Below, piece after piece: positions 12,891 to 27,225 of a DNA stretch of 64,000 bases. Origin of the DNA: Siniperca chuatsi (lineage: Eukaryota > Chordata > Actinopteri > Centrarchiformes > Sinipercidae); assembly GCF_020085105.1 (NCBI RefSeq), contig NC_058043.1:16978167-17042166 (forward strand). Reading direction: 5' to 3'. Both the position numbers and the translations under genes were made by a program. Under the pieces are notes generated by a model. It did not search any database and was not told where the DNA came from. It saw nothing but the letters and a program-made list of their open reading frames with translations. Each line of letters opens with the position of its first letter. The first letter of the stretch is position 1.

Positions 12891-13434
12891 CTTGGATTTA
12901 GTGTGTAGCCCCTTACATGTCAACATGCAAATAATCCTGAAACCCCCTGCTCGGAATTTCTCATTACAGTGTAACCAGCACAACCTAGATGGGTCAAAGT
13001 CCACAACTATTTTTTAATCAAACTCCACCTTGAACACTAGAATGAAGTAGCTTTGTACACACTGCTGCATTTAAACACATAGCATACAATTTGTTACATG
13101 GTCTTTGACTTGTTATGTGGATTTGGCAAAGATCCCACATTTTATAGTTCTTAGTAATCTGTGTCTTGACAAACAAGTTTAGCACTCACTCTCATAACAA
13201 TCCACATACCTTTGACCTGCACTAATGATCCAATTCATTGAGAGAAGACAATCCCATGTAACACAATGACACACAACACACACAGCAGCTCGACTGGTTT
13301 GACCACATAAAGTTGAACTAAATACAAACCCTTGTCTGCCTATCATTAACAGAAATGTGTTCAAACCAGAGTAAAAATACAACAACAACCACCTATTGTG
13401 TTCTTTGTAAATCAATGTGGGAGGGTCATTTTGT

Positions 13435-13825
13435 TATGGCAAAGATGAACAGTAATATTTACTTAAGCTCTGTGTATTTACTGCAAATGTGACTGTGAGG
13501 CACAAGGATTTATACATTAACTCTGCAATATTTCAGACTAAAATATTTAACTCCACAACATTTAACTGATTGCTGTAGTTAGTAGTTTCCAGATTAAGAT
13601 ATGATCATAGCCTTTGTTTAATCCACCAGTAAACAAATAGTAAGTGAAGCAGAACTAGCACCACCTATTCGAACAAGCTCTGTGGCTCACTGTACATGCA
13701 ATGCATCAACTTTACCACTAATATTTTTTAATTTTATTGAAGTAAAGTTCTGAATGCAGGACCTTTTATTTTTATTGTGGTATTGCCAGTAAAGGATTTG
13801 AATAGTCTACTTTTCCCAACACTGT
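13435..13825. repeat. Degenerate teleost MITE (GTGGTGGAAAGTA family)
   Basis: It carries 'atttaactccacaacatttaactga...agtagtttccagattaag' and, at its right side, 'ttgaatagtctacttttcccaacactgtg'. Both are recognisable but worn versions of the family's internal and terminal sequence. No intact ends. Confidence 0.45.
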
Positions 13826-14737
13826 GCAATATGATATGTGACATTATGCTTTTTCCCTGTATCTCAATTAAAGTTGCTTGTATTGACTATATCTTTGTTA
13901 AAAAACGTTTTAACTTTCATACAAAGCCTGTCACACAACAAATTTTAATAAATAATTTGAAGACCGGCTGTCACTTCTGTACAAATATTATGTTACGTAA
14001 ACAGCAGACTAACATTCCACTGCCTTCATTTGCATTTGTTTTCATCGTGGATAAAAAGATGTTTGCAGGGTTGCAGGTTTATTTTGATGCATTCTTTACC
14101 TATAAAGTATTAAGATGCTTAGCAGAAGTGGAGGCTATGTCAACAAGAGACTGTAGGACTTTGAGTATAAACTGTGGCACTAAACTTTAGGGTCAGCGCT
14201 ACTGCTAACCAGGCTCTTTCAAAGCCTGTAGCAATGATGATGTGGTGTTTGACCATAAGTCACTGTTCCATATAATGGTTGATTAGCAAGCATTATACAG
14301 TATACCTCTCTTTAAGTAGATAAATTACAGATGTTGGAATCAAATATAATTATAATTATTATTTAATTAGATGATTTTAATTTTATATGAATAATATAGA
14401 GTAACTATTATTAACAACTGTGTGGATTCAGGTCATTTTGGAAGGTAAGTTGATGTCATGCAGGGCTGTTGTAATGCTACAAATGCCACTTTAAATTCTT
14501 GATTTACTATTTTCTCTAAGTTTTTTAGAATTAAATTCTTAAGATTGAAGAATTATTCCAAACAAACCATCTGACAAATCCTTTAGGTGAATATTAATTA
14601 ACGAAGTTCATACAAGACAACCAAAGATCAATAATACTATTTATTTGTGGTTAGTAATAGGTGGGAAGTCTTTTTCCATGATGAATCAGTGTTTTACTTA
14701 AAAAAAAAAATCTTTGCAAGTGATTCATGTTTCTCAG

Positions 14738-17700
14738 TTAAAGTTGTGTAACGATGAAATCCTCCAGGCGTCTCTGCAGGGCAGACTCAGCAGACATGAG
14801 CCAGCAGTCCAGTGTCGGGGGAGAGACAATACTGTAGTCAACAGCATCGGATCTACAAAAGAAATACATTAATGGCCATATATCTTTATGTATGAGAGTA
14901 ATTATCATTATAGCACTCTCAAACAGCTCTCTTTTTATACCAACTAATAATAGAGAACAAAATGTACCTGGTAACATCAATCTCCCGGTCTTCGAGCTTA
15001 ATTTTTGTAGAGGGAGTTTGCTGCACCTCCTCATACACTGCTGCCTTTAGAGCTGGACACACAGAGGACATACAATAAAGCAATGACACACAAAAGCTGG
15101 CACAAAATACTTGTCGTTTAACAAATGATTTCTCCGCCAACCAACACAGTTGGGTGCAAACACTGATTCAATATATTGTCGACCTGATATTAAATCATAC
15201 AAGCAAATCTAGCCTTTTCACCCACCTAAAATTCCTGTAACGGTGTCGTCCGATGGCTGCTGTCTTAAAACCGGCCAGATGAATTCTTTGTCACCTTGCT
15301 CATGAATTAAGATGACCATGTGTGTGTCTCCAGCTGCAACATCTATTTCCTTGTCCCGCCTAATCACTGTCACACTAGAAAAAAAAGCACCTCGTCTTGA
15401 CTTTCTTTTGGACTCTTTTTAAAGGCCCTGCACACCCACACAGGTCATTTCACTTATCTTGGCTGATTACACCCCCACTCAGGCTGAAGAGGTGAAAAGA
15501 TATGCTGAGCATTACATGACATCACCAGAGTCAATACACCAATAAGAATGATGAAGATGTAATTTCTCCCTCCCTGGCAGGTGCAACAAAGCTAACAGGA
15601 GAGTGAGGAAGATGTCCCTCAAACATAGTCTGCACACTCCAACACACTCCTGAGAAGAGCTCTTGTCATCCAAAATAATTAAAATCACCTGTGTGCAGGG
15701 CCTTTAATGTAACAGTCAGTTGTAAATACCAATTTACATTATAATAGTGAATTAATGACAAATTCAACTTCATGACTATCATCAGTGGGGTGTTTGGGCA
15801 TGTACCTGCCCTTTTTGCTTGGATATTTGTTCTAGCGCCCACACTGTATAGGGGGCACTTTTTTTAAAGGAAAAGTTCGACATTTTAGGAAATATGCTCA
15901 TTGGCTTTCTAGTGGAGAGTTAGATGAGAAGATTGATACAACTCTCTCCGTTTGTACAGTAAATATGAAGCTAAGTTGGCTTAGCTTAGAAAAAAGACTG
16001 GAAACAAGGGGAAACAGCTAGTACGAGCTCTGTTCAAGGGTGACAAGATCTGCCTAGAAACACCTCTAAAGCTCACCAATTAACACATTGTATCTCATTT
16101 GTTTAATCCATACAAAAACCTGAAAACAACAAATCACCCCCCCGTAAAATAGCGATGTAAGCTAAGATGGATGGATGCCGGCGCTTGGTTTATACATAGC
16201 GTACGGACATGAGAGTGGAATCCATCCTCTCACCTAACTCTTGGCAAGAACGTGAATGAGTGTATTTCCCAAAATGTTAAACTATTCCTTTAAAAGTCAC
16301 TTTGACCTTAGGCCACACATAAAAAACCTAACTCTTCACACAGAAGCATTGTGCATCCCTATATCTCAGAGTCTGTATACACCACTGAGTATCATTGTAG
16401 CGTAATTCTTGCCATTACAATGCAAAGTCACCTTCCAACTGTGATGAGATCCTGTCCAGTGTGGCGTGTCACTGTCTGTCCCTCTCGTACAGTGATTCCC
16501 TTGGTGTCAACCTCAACATGCTGGTCAGTTTTGAAGTGGATGATAATCCTTTTGAAGCCTCCATACACTACTGAATCAAGTTCACCATTCACAGACAGCT
16601 CTAGTGCAAAAGGGAACAAAAACAACTCAACAACACCCTTGACAACTAGTCATGGTGGCAGATGTACAAATACCAGTACTGTACAGCCCAGTGGCTCTCT
16701 ATCTAGGAGTGTTTAATAAGCTTATCATATGTTTTAATTTAAAATCTGTCAAAATATTGTAGTGGAGTAAAAAGTAATATTTCCATCTGAAATATTGTGA
16801 AGTAGAAGCATAAAGTATCATAAAATACAAATATTCAAGTGTACAAGTACTTCAAAATTGTACTTGAGTAAATGTACTTAGTTACTTTCCACCACTGCAA
16901 ACTAGGGGATAATTATGCCGTGATGCAGAGTATACAACTGGCACAAAGATCCTGAGAAGAAAAGAAGAACACTAATTTTCTGTTACACATAGAAAGAGAG
17001 CAAAAAGCAAAATAAGGGGTTTATTGACCAGGCTGTTTAAGAACTTGAGGGGAACTAGTGATGGCACAAAGAGGAACATTACTGACCCCTGTTGGGATGG
17101 TGAAGCAGTTTAAGGCGGACATCTCCAGCGACATCAAAGCATAGTGGAAGAGACTGATTCTCAGTTTTTAGCAAAAACCTGTGGAAAAGAGGACCTGCAG
17201 AGGAACACAGAGCTACAGAGTCACACAACAGAAGGAAACACTTCTAAAATATACTGCTTTGCATCTCAACACCAATTTAACCAACTAAAAAGCAATATAG
17301 CATTGTTTGATAATCCAAACTATCCAAACCTCGACTTTCCCAAGTGTGTCGAACAGCAAAGGAAAGACAGAAAACTATCTTAGTAGATTTGTCATTAACT
17401 AATTAATGCTATAATGCCTGATACAGTTAAAGACTGATCAGCTAGCTGGTTGTTTTCAAATTGTTTCTCTCTAGCCACAGGGCTTTTGTGATGATTACAG
17501 CATGGTGACAATGACAGGCAGGTTCTCTTAGTGAAAGTATGGCCTTTTACAGTATTTTTACAGAAGTGCACCCTTTTATATGAACTATACCATGAATTAC
17601 ATGCATGAGATACTCTACCAGTAGTTGCTCTGTCTGGCACAATGGTGGGAAGCACCCTGATCTCCTCAGTCATCAACGGGACACCAGGAAGAATACCTGT

Positions 17701-20700
17701 AAATACATTTACACAAAGCCAGTTATATACTGTACATTTATATTACAAAGCTTTAGAGGACATTGTATTAATTGGAGAGGATTTTGCATTAATTGACATC
17801 CATATTCTGACACCTGACCTCTGCTTCAAAACAAACCACTAAATACACACGTTATTCTAAATCCTCACCAATTAAATTTCTCCTACAAACCCTAACCTAC
17901 ATCTACAAATTGAAAATCTATGTATACAAGTTGATGCTTTTTCAGTACCTGTATTTAAAAATGTTCTGTTAAGGATTTTTTTTATTTATATCAAATCATA
18001 TGATTGGCATTTTTAATTGTAAACCAAACAAAAATACACAAATTCTTTAACTGGAGCTATTTAGCAGAGTTTCAGGAGCAGGACCACACCTCAATCACAC
18101 CATTCCCATGCATTCCCATAAATACCCACCTAAACCATCTCCTCCTCTTTTGCTCTCGTATTCTGCACCAGAACCGACATCATGCAGCATTGCCCCGAGC
18201 ACACTCAGAAAATCTCGTATCATATCTCATACAATTGCCTTCAGATGGAGCAACCAACACAATAATCTTCCGTCTTCAGCAGGCCAATGAGGACACATGC
18301 CGGGGCACACTTGACAATTAAATTACTGCTGCATCCTCACCACCAATGCAGCCCTGCCATGTTCCTCATCTGGTGCCTCTTCCTGCTCTATTCTCGCCCA
18401 CACTAAGCCAATTTCCTCCTCAACTCATGCTGTACCAAATACCAACTTCTCTCCCCCCTAAGTCACCTCAACTTCGCCTACGTATCATTCTCCAAGGGGC
18501 GAGCCTTATCTCTCACTTACTATCAATTGCTTTGCATCGTCAGTGAATAAACTAACTGTTCCATCTCCCTGGACATTACAAGCCGTGTCGAACTTTGCTT
18601 CAAACTTCTCGCCAAATGGAATGGGATCACCATCTTCTACTACCTACATTTGACTCACCCACACGACATCCGTCTGTACACTGACCCTGCTCCTTCTGTT
18701 GGGTTTGGGGGTTTCTACAATGGAAGATGGTTTGCAGTAGAATGACCCTGGAGCTCGCAAGTGAATGCTACGTTGCTTCCTGTGCTGTCTTTGAAATCTA
18801 CCCGATAATAGCCACAGCTAATCCGTGGGGCCACGAATAGTCCTGCAAATTCTCATATACATTCTCGTATTCTCATATACCTCGACAACATCGCAGACGT
18901 AGACATAATCAACAAGTTCGTTCAACGCCCCATCTGTCATACCGTCCATGCATGCCTAACACGGCACTTTGTTAATGAACCTATATTTTGTCCGTACAGC
19001 TCATGTTTCTGATTCCAATGTCATAGCTGACTCTTTCCTGTTTTCCATTTCAGAAGTTCTTCAACAGCGTATCACCCTCAACAGCCTCGTCTTACTTGGA
19101 AGCTTGGAAGAGTTTCTGCTAGGAGTCCTTGCCACCTTCCTCTTACCGCTGACTTGCTTTCAGTCTGCATCCGCTATGGATGCCATCCAGTACTCTGGTG
19201 TTCAGAGTACTGAATTCCTTCAGAATTATGAGCTGCCACCTTGGCTCCCACAACAGCATCATTTATTACAAATCATGGGCTGTTGGTCCTCTCAAGCATA
19301 TCACTGCTACATTCGTTCACATATCAAAGATCTCAGACATGCTCAATCTGGTCTCAAGTAACTGGAGGCTTTTGGGGGTCCCCGGGTGTTACCGCAGATG
19401 CCCCACTCCACACAAAGCAATAGACAGAAGGAATAGAAGAGTTCAAGCTTCAGTCTCAGTCTTTCGTTTTCATATATAAATCTAAATATGTTGATGGTAT
19501 GGTCCTTACTAGTGAATGCATGTTTTTGCAGTATTTAAATTTGCATGTAAATGTAGACAATACATAATACATAATTTGGATAAGTTGGGGTAAAAACAAA
19601 TAAAGTTAGGAAAAGGGAAAAGGACATTAGCATTCTACCTCTACCAAGGAGGTTGTGTTTTCTGCCCTGTTTGTTTGTCACACAGCACAATATCTCAAAA
19701 ACTACTAAAAAGACTCAAAGAAATTTGGTGTAAAGTTTAGGCCAAGGGGCATTAAAGAAGTCGGTAGCTTTTGGTGGAAATTCAGATCCAACAGCAGCAC
19801 CATGAAACAAATTCTTTTTCTTCTCTTCTCTAGAAAAATCAATCAATGGCAACATCTAATTCTGCCCAACTAAATATTCTACCTGTTGGAAATCTTTCGC
19901 AAAATATTTTTTGTTTGTACCATATTTTGAAGACATATAAAGGGGAAAAAAAGTTTTTTGATATTTAATGACTACATTTTGTAGACCTGACCCATTTGGC
20001 TATTTGATACATACACCTATAATTGATTGTCTTTCACTGTGTGTTATGATGCAGATGTAGAACATTTCTATTCATTAATTCTATCATTAGAATGACAGAT
20101 TTAGAGGATTGTCCAGCCTTGGTGGAGGTCTGTGCTGAATGAGTGCTTTTTAGTTCAACATGGGTGGTTGGAACCATAATTACAAAATTAAAAGGATGGA
20201 TCAGAACTGGTACAGGAAAAGAAGTTTACCTGCAGGAATCAACATATGTCGGGACTGTTGAGTAGGGAGATAACCAGTGTAACCAGAACCAGTTCCTGAT
20301 GACATTTTATAAAAATAAACAATTAAAATTAAGGAATTTTCTGTAAAAATATACTTTTACAATATGCTATTTGTTACAACTGTAGCTATTAATATTCTGA
20401 ACCTCCCAGAAGAATTAGCCCTGAATATTACACATTTCACATTACTGCAGTCTTTGCTAATATCACAGAAGTGCTTTGCATTCATCAAAGAAAAAAATCT
20501 GATTATAATTTTAACTTTTGTGAGTATAAGAAAACTATTTAAAGAAAATAAGCCCTTTCAAGACAGTTTAATTGTAATTATGAAACAGTTCTACATTTCG
20601 GTTGTCACTCAGGAAATGTGAACGTGTGAAGTAATGCTTTAAAGCTGCAAAAGTAGTAGTCATATCAGAATAGTGCAGATGTGTAACCGTGTCATACCTC

Positions 20701-23700
20701 CATTTAGGCCACCAAAACCATGAAAATTATGTCTCCGTGCTTAGAAAGAAAAACACGATAACATGAAATTAAGATACAGTTGTTAATTTATGTACTAATT
20801 TACTTAATTATATACTCATGTTTTGTAAGTTAGCCTTGCACCCTCCCAAGTATGTCTTAGGGAGGGACGCTCAGGTCACTCCTTCTTGCTGATCCATAAA
20901 GGTTTTTTGTAAAACACATTAAAATGTCAATTGCCTTTGTGCTGTTAAAAAGAAAAGGATGAGGACAAAAAGTTAAAGCTGGAGTGCAGGACTTTTACAT
21001 ATAAATGAAAATCTGTTGCATTCAAGTCCTTGCCAATTGAGTTCACAAAATGCTGATTAAGCCTATCACTGCCAGGTAAATCTCCCTGCTCTTGGACAGG
21101 TAGGTATTTGTAAAATATTTGGAGTAGGCTATGTAGCTATTACATTTACTCTACCTAAATAATGGATTATTGTCTTGGAACTGTGGAAATTTCTCTGTAC
21201 TTTTGTAACTATTTCTGAACACAAGCCTACGTCACAAGCACACGTTTGTGTAACTGTGTTACTCTCACTGCCAAAAGGGGAGACAAAAGTTCCACACTGC
21301 AGGTTTAAGATACAGTTAGTTATTTACTCATGATGTTTACAAATTATATTGTAGTTCAACATGGGTGGTTGGAACCATAAATTAAACCAAAATTAAAAGG
21401 ATTGATCAGAACTGGTACAGAAAAATAAGTTTACCTGCAGGAATCAACATATCTGGGGAATGTTGAACAAGGAGATAACCAGGGTTTCCTGATGACATTT
21501 ATTAGCAATTAATTCTTACAACAATTTTGTGAGTATAAGAAAACTATTTAAAGAAAATAAGCCCTTTCAAGACAGTTTAATTGTAATTATGAAACAGTTC
21601 TACATTTCGGTTGTCAATCAGGAAATGTGAACAAGTAATGCTTTAAAGCTGCAAAAGCAGTAGTCATATCAGAATAGTGCAGATGTGTAACCGTGTCATA
21701 CCTCCATTTAAGCCACCAAAACCATGAAAATTATGTCTCCGTGCTTAGAAAGAAAAACACGATAACATGAAATTAAGATACAGTTGTTAATTTATGTACT
21801 AATTTACTTAATTATATACTCATGTTTTGTAAGTTAGCCTTGCACCCTCCCAAGTATGTCTTAGGGAGGGACGCTCAGGTCACTCCTTCTTGCTGATCCA
21901 TAAAGGTTTTTTGTAAAACACATTAAAATGTCAATTGCCTTTGTGCTGTTAAAAAGAAAAGGATGAGGACAAAAAGTTAAAGCTGGAGTGCAGGACTTTT
22001 ACATTTAAATGAACATCCATTGCATTCAAGCCCTTGCCAATTGAGTTCACAAAATGCTGATTAAGCCTATCACTGCCAGGTACTGTGTTACTCTCACTGC
22101 CAAAAGGGGAGACTAAAGTTCCACACTGCAGGTTTAAGTTACAGTTATATATTTACTCATGATGTTTACAAATTATATTGTAGTTCAACATGGGTGGTTG
22201 GAACCATAAATTAAACCAACATTAAAAGGATTGATCAGAACTGGTACAGAGAAAGAAGTTTACCTGCAGGAATCAACATATCTGGGGAATGTGGAACGAG
22301 GAGATAACCAGGGTTTCCTGATGACATTTTATAAAAATAAAGAGTAAAATTAAGGAATTGAACATCTGTTAATATCTTGCATATACATTTTCTGTTACAC
22401 AATGTTTGTGTAATTACTCTCACTGTCAAAAGGGGAGGAAAAAGTTCCACACTGCAGGTTTAAGATAGTTATTTATTTACTCTTGATGTTTAAAAATTAT
22501 ATTGTAGTTCAACATGGGTGGTTGGAACCATAATTACAAATTAAAAGGATGGATTAAAATTGTATGTCATGTCGTAGTTTTTGTATCCAGGACCATCATT
22601 TATTTCTATCAACGGTCGACTATTGTTGCATGACACTTATTTATTAGCAATTAATTCTTACAATAATTAAATGTTAAATTATGATTACAATTATAACAAT
22701 TAGTTAATAAATCAGTTAATCAATTAATTATTGTTAATCAAGTAACTGTATTTCATATATAAATACTTATGTCCAATTCCACACCGACACATGAAATTAA
22801 ATCAATCAATGTAAGTGCCGCCCACAAACTGTGAATGGGGAATCTGTTGTTATTAAATGCCATAACTGTATTCATACATAGTAATTACACCACCTGTTAC
22901 CAAATCATGCAGTTGTGTCTTACTCAGATCAAGTAATTGCCCTGCTAAGAGAGAAATGTTGAAAAAGAGACATTGGACACTGTACTCACCAATAGAATCT
23001 CCGCCGGTCATTTGAAATATCCTCATGCTTTTCTTTAACATGGGTTGACCATGTGCTACAAGAGGTTGCCATGCCTGTGGTGTTTCACCTTCTTTGGGTT
23101 TATGGAGCACTTCTGTGTTCTCCCCCAGAGGCTTGGTGACCACCATGGATGTGAGTGGGGTCACAAAGCTGTACTTCAGCGACAGCTCCAAGGCCTCTTT
23201 CTTCACATTCTCCTTCTCAGGTCCAGATAACTGCAGCCTGTGTCACAAGTATGAACATTTGTTTTAAACATGACAGTTACATTACAGCAAAGTATGGTAA
23301 AGTTATATAGCAGCCAATGCTATCTTTTGATACTATTTTTGTTGAATCCTCAGTAGCTGTTTGGCTTCCCCAACAATTAATGTGAACCCACACATATACA
23401 CACATATTACTCCTCTTACTCGTGTCAACTTTCCTCTTTTGTCAATAAATTAGTGCTGAAATGATTAGTTGATAAATTGTATTAGCATTAGCATTAACGT
23501 CAGATTAAGCTAGCTAGCTGCGGCTGATAAAAAGGTACAGTCGTCCTTTCTGCCCCCAAAGTACCCCGGTCGTCAACTAGAAATGAGAAGTCTGCTTCTG
23601 TTTACTTCTGTGTGAAATCAAAGACCCGTTGTTTCAAAAGTTATACTGCGAATTTCGAGCAACAAATCCGCCACCGTTACCAAAGTAAACTGCATATGTG

Positions 23701-26700
23701 CCCTGCAACAACGGAAAGCTTGAAAGGCGTAGAAACAGTAACTAGACGGCTTAGCAAACAGTTAATTGATGATAGAAAATTCATCGTCAACAATTTTGAT
23801 AATCGATTAAATTGCTTAAGTCATAGCAAAATTGCTAAACATTGTCTGGTTCAAGCTTCTCAAATGAGTAAGGATTTGCTTTGTTTCACTGGATTGTAAA
23901 TTAAAATTGTTTGGGTTTTGGACTGTTCACCTTGAGCTCTGGGATATTGTGATGGGCATTTTCCAGTATTTCATATTTTCACATGTCAACTATTAATTTA
24001 TTCAATAGAAATATGAGGCTTGCAGCCCTTCAACAAATACGTGATTAAAAACAAGAACAAAGAGAAAACATGGTCGACATCACACTCACTCTTTCTCCAG
24101 AAGCTGTTTGACTGTGAGGTAGGCCCAAACTCTCTGGATATGGCTGTCAGACACTGTTCCAGTGGACTCCACAGGGGTGTTAGTGTCAGAAAACACCACC
24201 CTTGTATTCCTCTGTCATAGTCCAAATGAATTGTTATGTGAGTGTACACAGGGACTTTCACAAACCTTTCAGAAGATTACAGCTGATGTGCAGTGTGGAT
24301 CAATCCTTACCGAAATGGCCACAACTTGTGGAGTGAAGCTTTCAATGTCGTTGTTAGTGATCTGACCGGCCACAACAATCTCAGAGCCATTATAATACTG
24401 GCTGAAGTTAGTCTGGGTTAGATTGGTCCCACCCACATAAATCATTGTCACATCTGTCAACAGAGGAGTGGCCACCTCTTCATAGAAACCCTGTTGACAT
24501 ACAGTATGGACACTGTATGAATGTTTAATCTCTCCACAGTCCACCATGATCAATTTTATCTCATGGGAATGTAGCAAATCTATAATGAGGGGGGTGCAAG
24601 TGATTTAAAATACCTGCAGCTGTAAATTAGCATCAGAGTCTTCATAAATCCGTCGTGCCGCACCATTGTTCTGCAGCGACATCTTCTCAAGGAACTCAAA
24701 ATTGACATCAAAACCAAAACCAAGACAGTAGAGTGGGAATTTGTCTGCAATAGCCCGTCTTACATTTGACTGTATCATTTCAAGATTTGTCACCCCTGCA
24801 AATACACAAGACGGGTGGTTTAAAAAGGCAAGTTGAACTCAAATTCCCTTACGCAGTACAATCAACAACTATCCTGTGATTAGTAGAAGTTTCAGTGTGT
24901 ACATAAACACATTTTATACAATTAACTGTAAATAATGCTAACGTTATTTTCATGTAAAATGTCTGTGACACCCCCAAGGGTGGGCTTTAGTTTGGTGACA
25001 GGAGAGGGTATTCAGAAAAAGACTGTAGTCAACCCAGCGACAGATCATTTAAAAATGATTATTAAGTATTTGTGTTTGTGCACGTGATTGCATGCATGTG
25101 TGTTTTATTGTAACCTGTGGTTGGGTCTCCATCAGTGAGAAGTATAAGGATTGACGCTGAACCTTCTCTGGGATGTGCATTCAGCATACGTGCTCCTTCC
25201 AACACCGCTCCGTTAATGTCTGTGGCTGAAATGAAACGAAAAAATGTTTCATTGACACCGTTCTGCTGTCAAATGTTCACATCCCTTAATAAAATATTTT
25301 ATTAAAAACCTCACCTCCTCTATCTTTAATACCCTGTGCAAATGTCTTGGCACTATCCAGGTTTTCTTGGTTGGCCTGAACAAGTTCTCGTTTCCAGTGA
25401 AAAATGTTGCCATCAAAAGTGATGAGACCAAAGAAGTCATCTTCTGCCAGGTCATTCAAGATGTGGATTAATGCTATTCGGGTCTGTGCAAAAACATCAT
25501 TCACACATTAGAACTTTTATTCAAGTAAGAAACCATGTGATAATATTTGTGTACTTCATAAAGTTGTCTGTTAAGTAAATCATAGACATAATAGACTAAT
25601 TAACTGTCACAAACTAACACTCTTCAAATACTGTACCTGTTGTATTTTTCTGCCATGCATTGAGCCACTTTGATCAATAACGAAGACAACATTTTTTGGT
25701 ATGCGGGGAAGACTAGATGGAGCAAAGTGATGAACAAAGTACCCAGCTGATGTCTTGGGGGGAGTAAGAAGAAAGTTAGAAAAGATTGTTACAAGGACAG
25801 GGGAAGATAAAATCCATTATCCATTTAAGTAAGTATGGTATTTCTTTAGCTCTTACTGATTACTTACTATGTTCAATGCTAATAGACCATTCAAAGTCAA
25901 CAGTCTTGCAGGAAATTTACTCTTACTGTACCTTGATGTCTCCCAGTGAGGTGTCCCTGTTGACATCATAAACAATAACCAGATCTCCATTCATACCCTG
26001 ATCTCCACAGCTGTCACATGTTTTCTGTTGGTCCTCTGTCGGGTAGAAATACACCCACGCCTGGAAACAGAAGAAGAATCAGGTTTCATAGACACTTGGT
26101 AGACAAATAATGTCAATGAATGAGTTCTGTTGGTCAAAAAGAAGAGTCCTCTGCCTTTCATTAAATTTGATTAGATTCAACCTTATTGTCACTGCACAGC
26201 ATTGAACACTACTGTTACAGCAAAATGCAGTTTGGTATCCAACCAGAAAGAGCAAACAGTTGGAAAAGTGGACATAGATATACAGTATATAAAAATGAAT
26301 GAATGATACTAAGAGATGTGCATCAGGATGAGCAATAAGCCAGAATGTATACATATGTATGTATATCCATCACTGCATGCTGTACCTGTTTGTCTGCATG
26401 TGTTTTGGTGATGGCATTAGCCAGAGCTTTGGTGCTCAGCCCTCCTTTAACCTCAATGAAATTGATGCCAGCTTTCTCATTAATGTACACATCAACCTGG
26501 CATTGAGGAAAAAATAAAATAAAACAGTAAGAAGCTCTGACCATGGAAGATGTTATTAACCCAGCATTGTTTTCCTGGATGATGATATGATTAGATACCA
26601 ACAGGAAAGACGCACCTTAAAGTCTTTGACAGGCTGCATGGGTCGAGCGTGGATTTGCAGCTCGTACTTGCCAAGCTTGCGTTTCAGCAGTTCCTCATAT

Positions 26701-27163
26701 GTGAGTTCAAAGGTGACCTTTTTGTGAGCAGCCACAGTCACGGAGGTCTTAAATTCCTCGAGGGTCCTCCCTACAGAACTGCAACACAGATGATAACCAT
26801 GGCATTACAACAGTGGTTTGTTTCTTGCTTGTCACCCCTCACAAAATGAAACAATGCCTACTTATGACCCCTCATCACAGGTTATGACCTTAGTGTAAAT
26901 TGTTTCATTTAAATTCAGTTCAGTTCAATTCAATTTTATTTATATAGTGCCAATTCATAACACAAGTTATCTCATTGCACTTTTCCTATAGAGCAGGTCT
27001 AGACCATACTCTTTATAATATTATTCACTGAGACCCAACAAATCCCACCATTAGCAAGCACTTCGCGACATTGCCAAGAAAAAACTTCCTTTAACAGGCA
27101 GAAACCTTGGACAGAACGAGACTCAATGGTGGGCGGCCATCAGCCACTGCCGTATTAGGTTTA

Positions 27164-27225
<62 letters not shown>

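Larger units (their letters stand above)
12353..14737. other. Spacer between il17rc 5' end and ITIH copy A 3' end
   Basis: No supported coding exon was found. It should contain the missing first exon and promoter of il17rc. A CT-rich imperfect repeat lies at about 12775-12890 (many CTCTCT and CTGTCTCTC units). A worn teleost MITE lies at about 13435-13825, ending in CTTTTCCCAACACTGTG. AATAAA on the minus strand (plus 14640-14645), about 95 bases after the copy A stop, is a fair polyadenylation signal for ITIH copy A. Confidence 0.5.

Noticed and set aside
12633..13004. Minus-strand Arg/Glu-rich frame upstream of il17rc, tested as the missing first exon
   Set aside because: It comes from a CT simple repeat, has no signal peptide, and its donor phase does not match the exon at 12329.
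13777..14190. 137-codon plus-strand frame in the spacer
   Set aside because: No recognisable domain, no splice partners or Kozak context, and its start overlaps a MITE remnant.
23612..23899. 95-codon plus-strand frame kept intact in all three ITIH copies (also 45476-45763 and 60894-61181)
   Set aside because: The copies are nearly identical over the whole intron, so an open frame stays open without selection. Its second half overlaps sequence resembling a common teleost MITE ('ttttgataatcgattaaattg', 'ggattttgctttgtttcactg'-like), and it has no protein-like features.
27160..27225. Possible CRISPR-like or minisatellite array
   Set aside because: It is a plain GA dinucleotide run; no spaced direct repeats anywhere in the window look like CRISPR.
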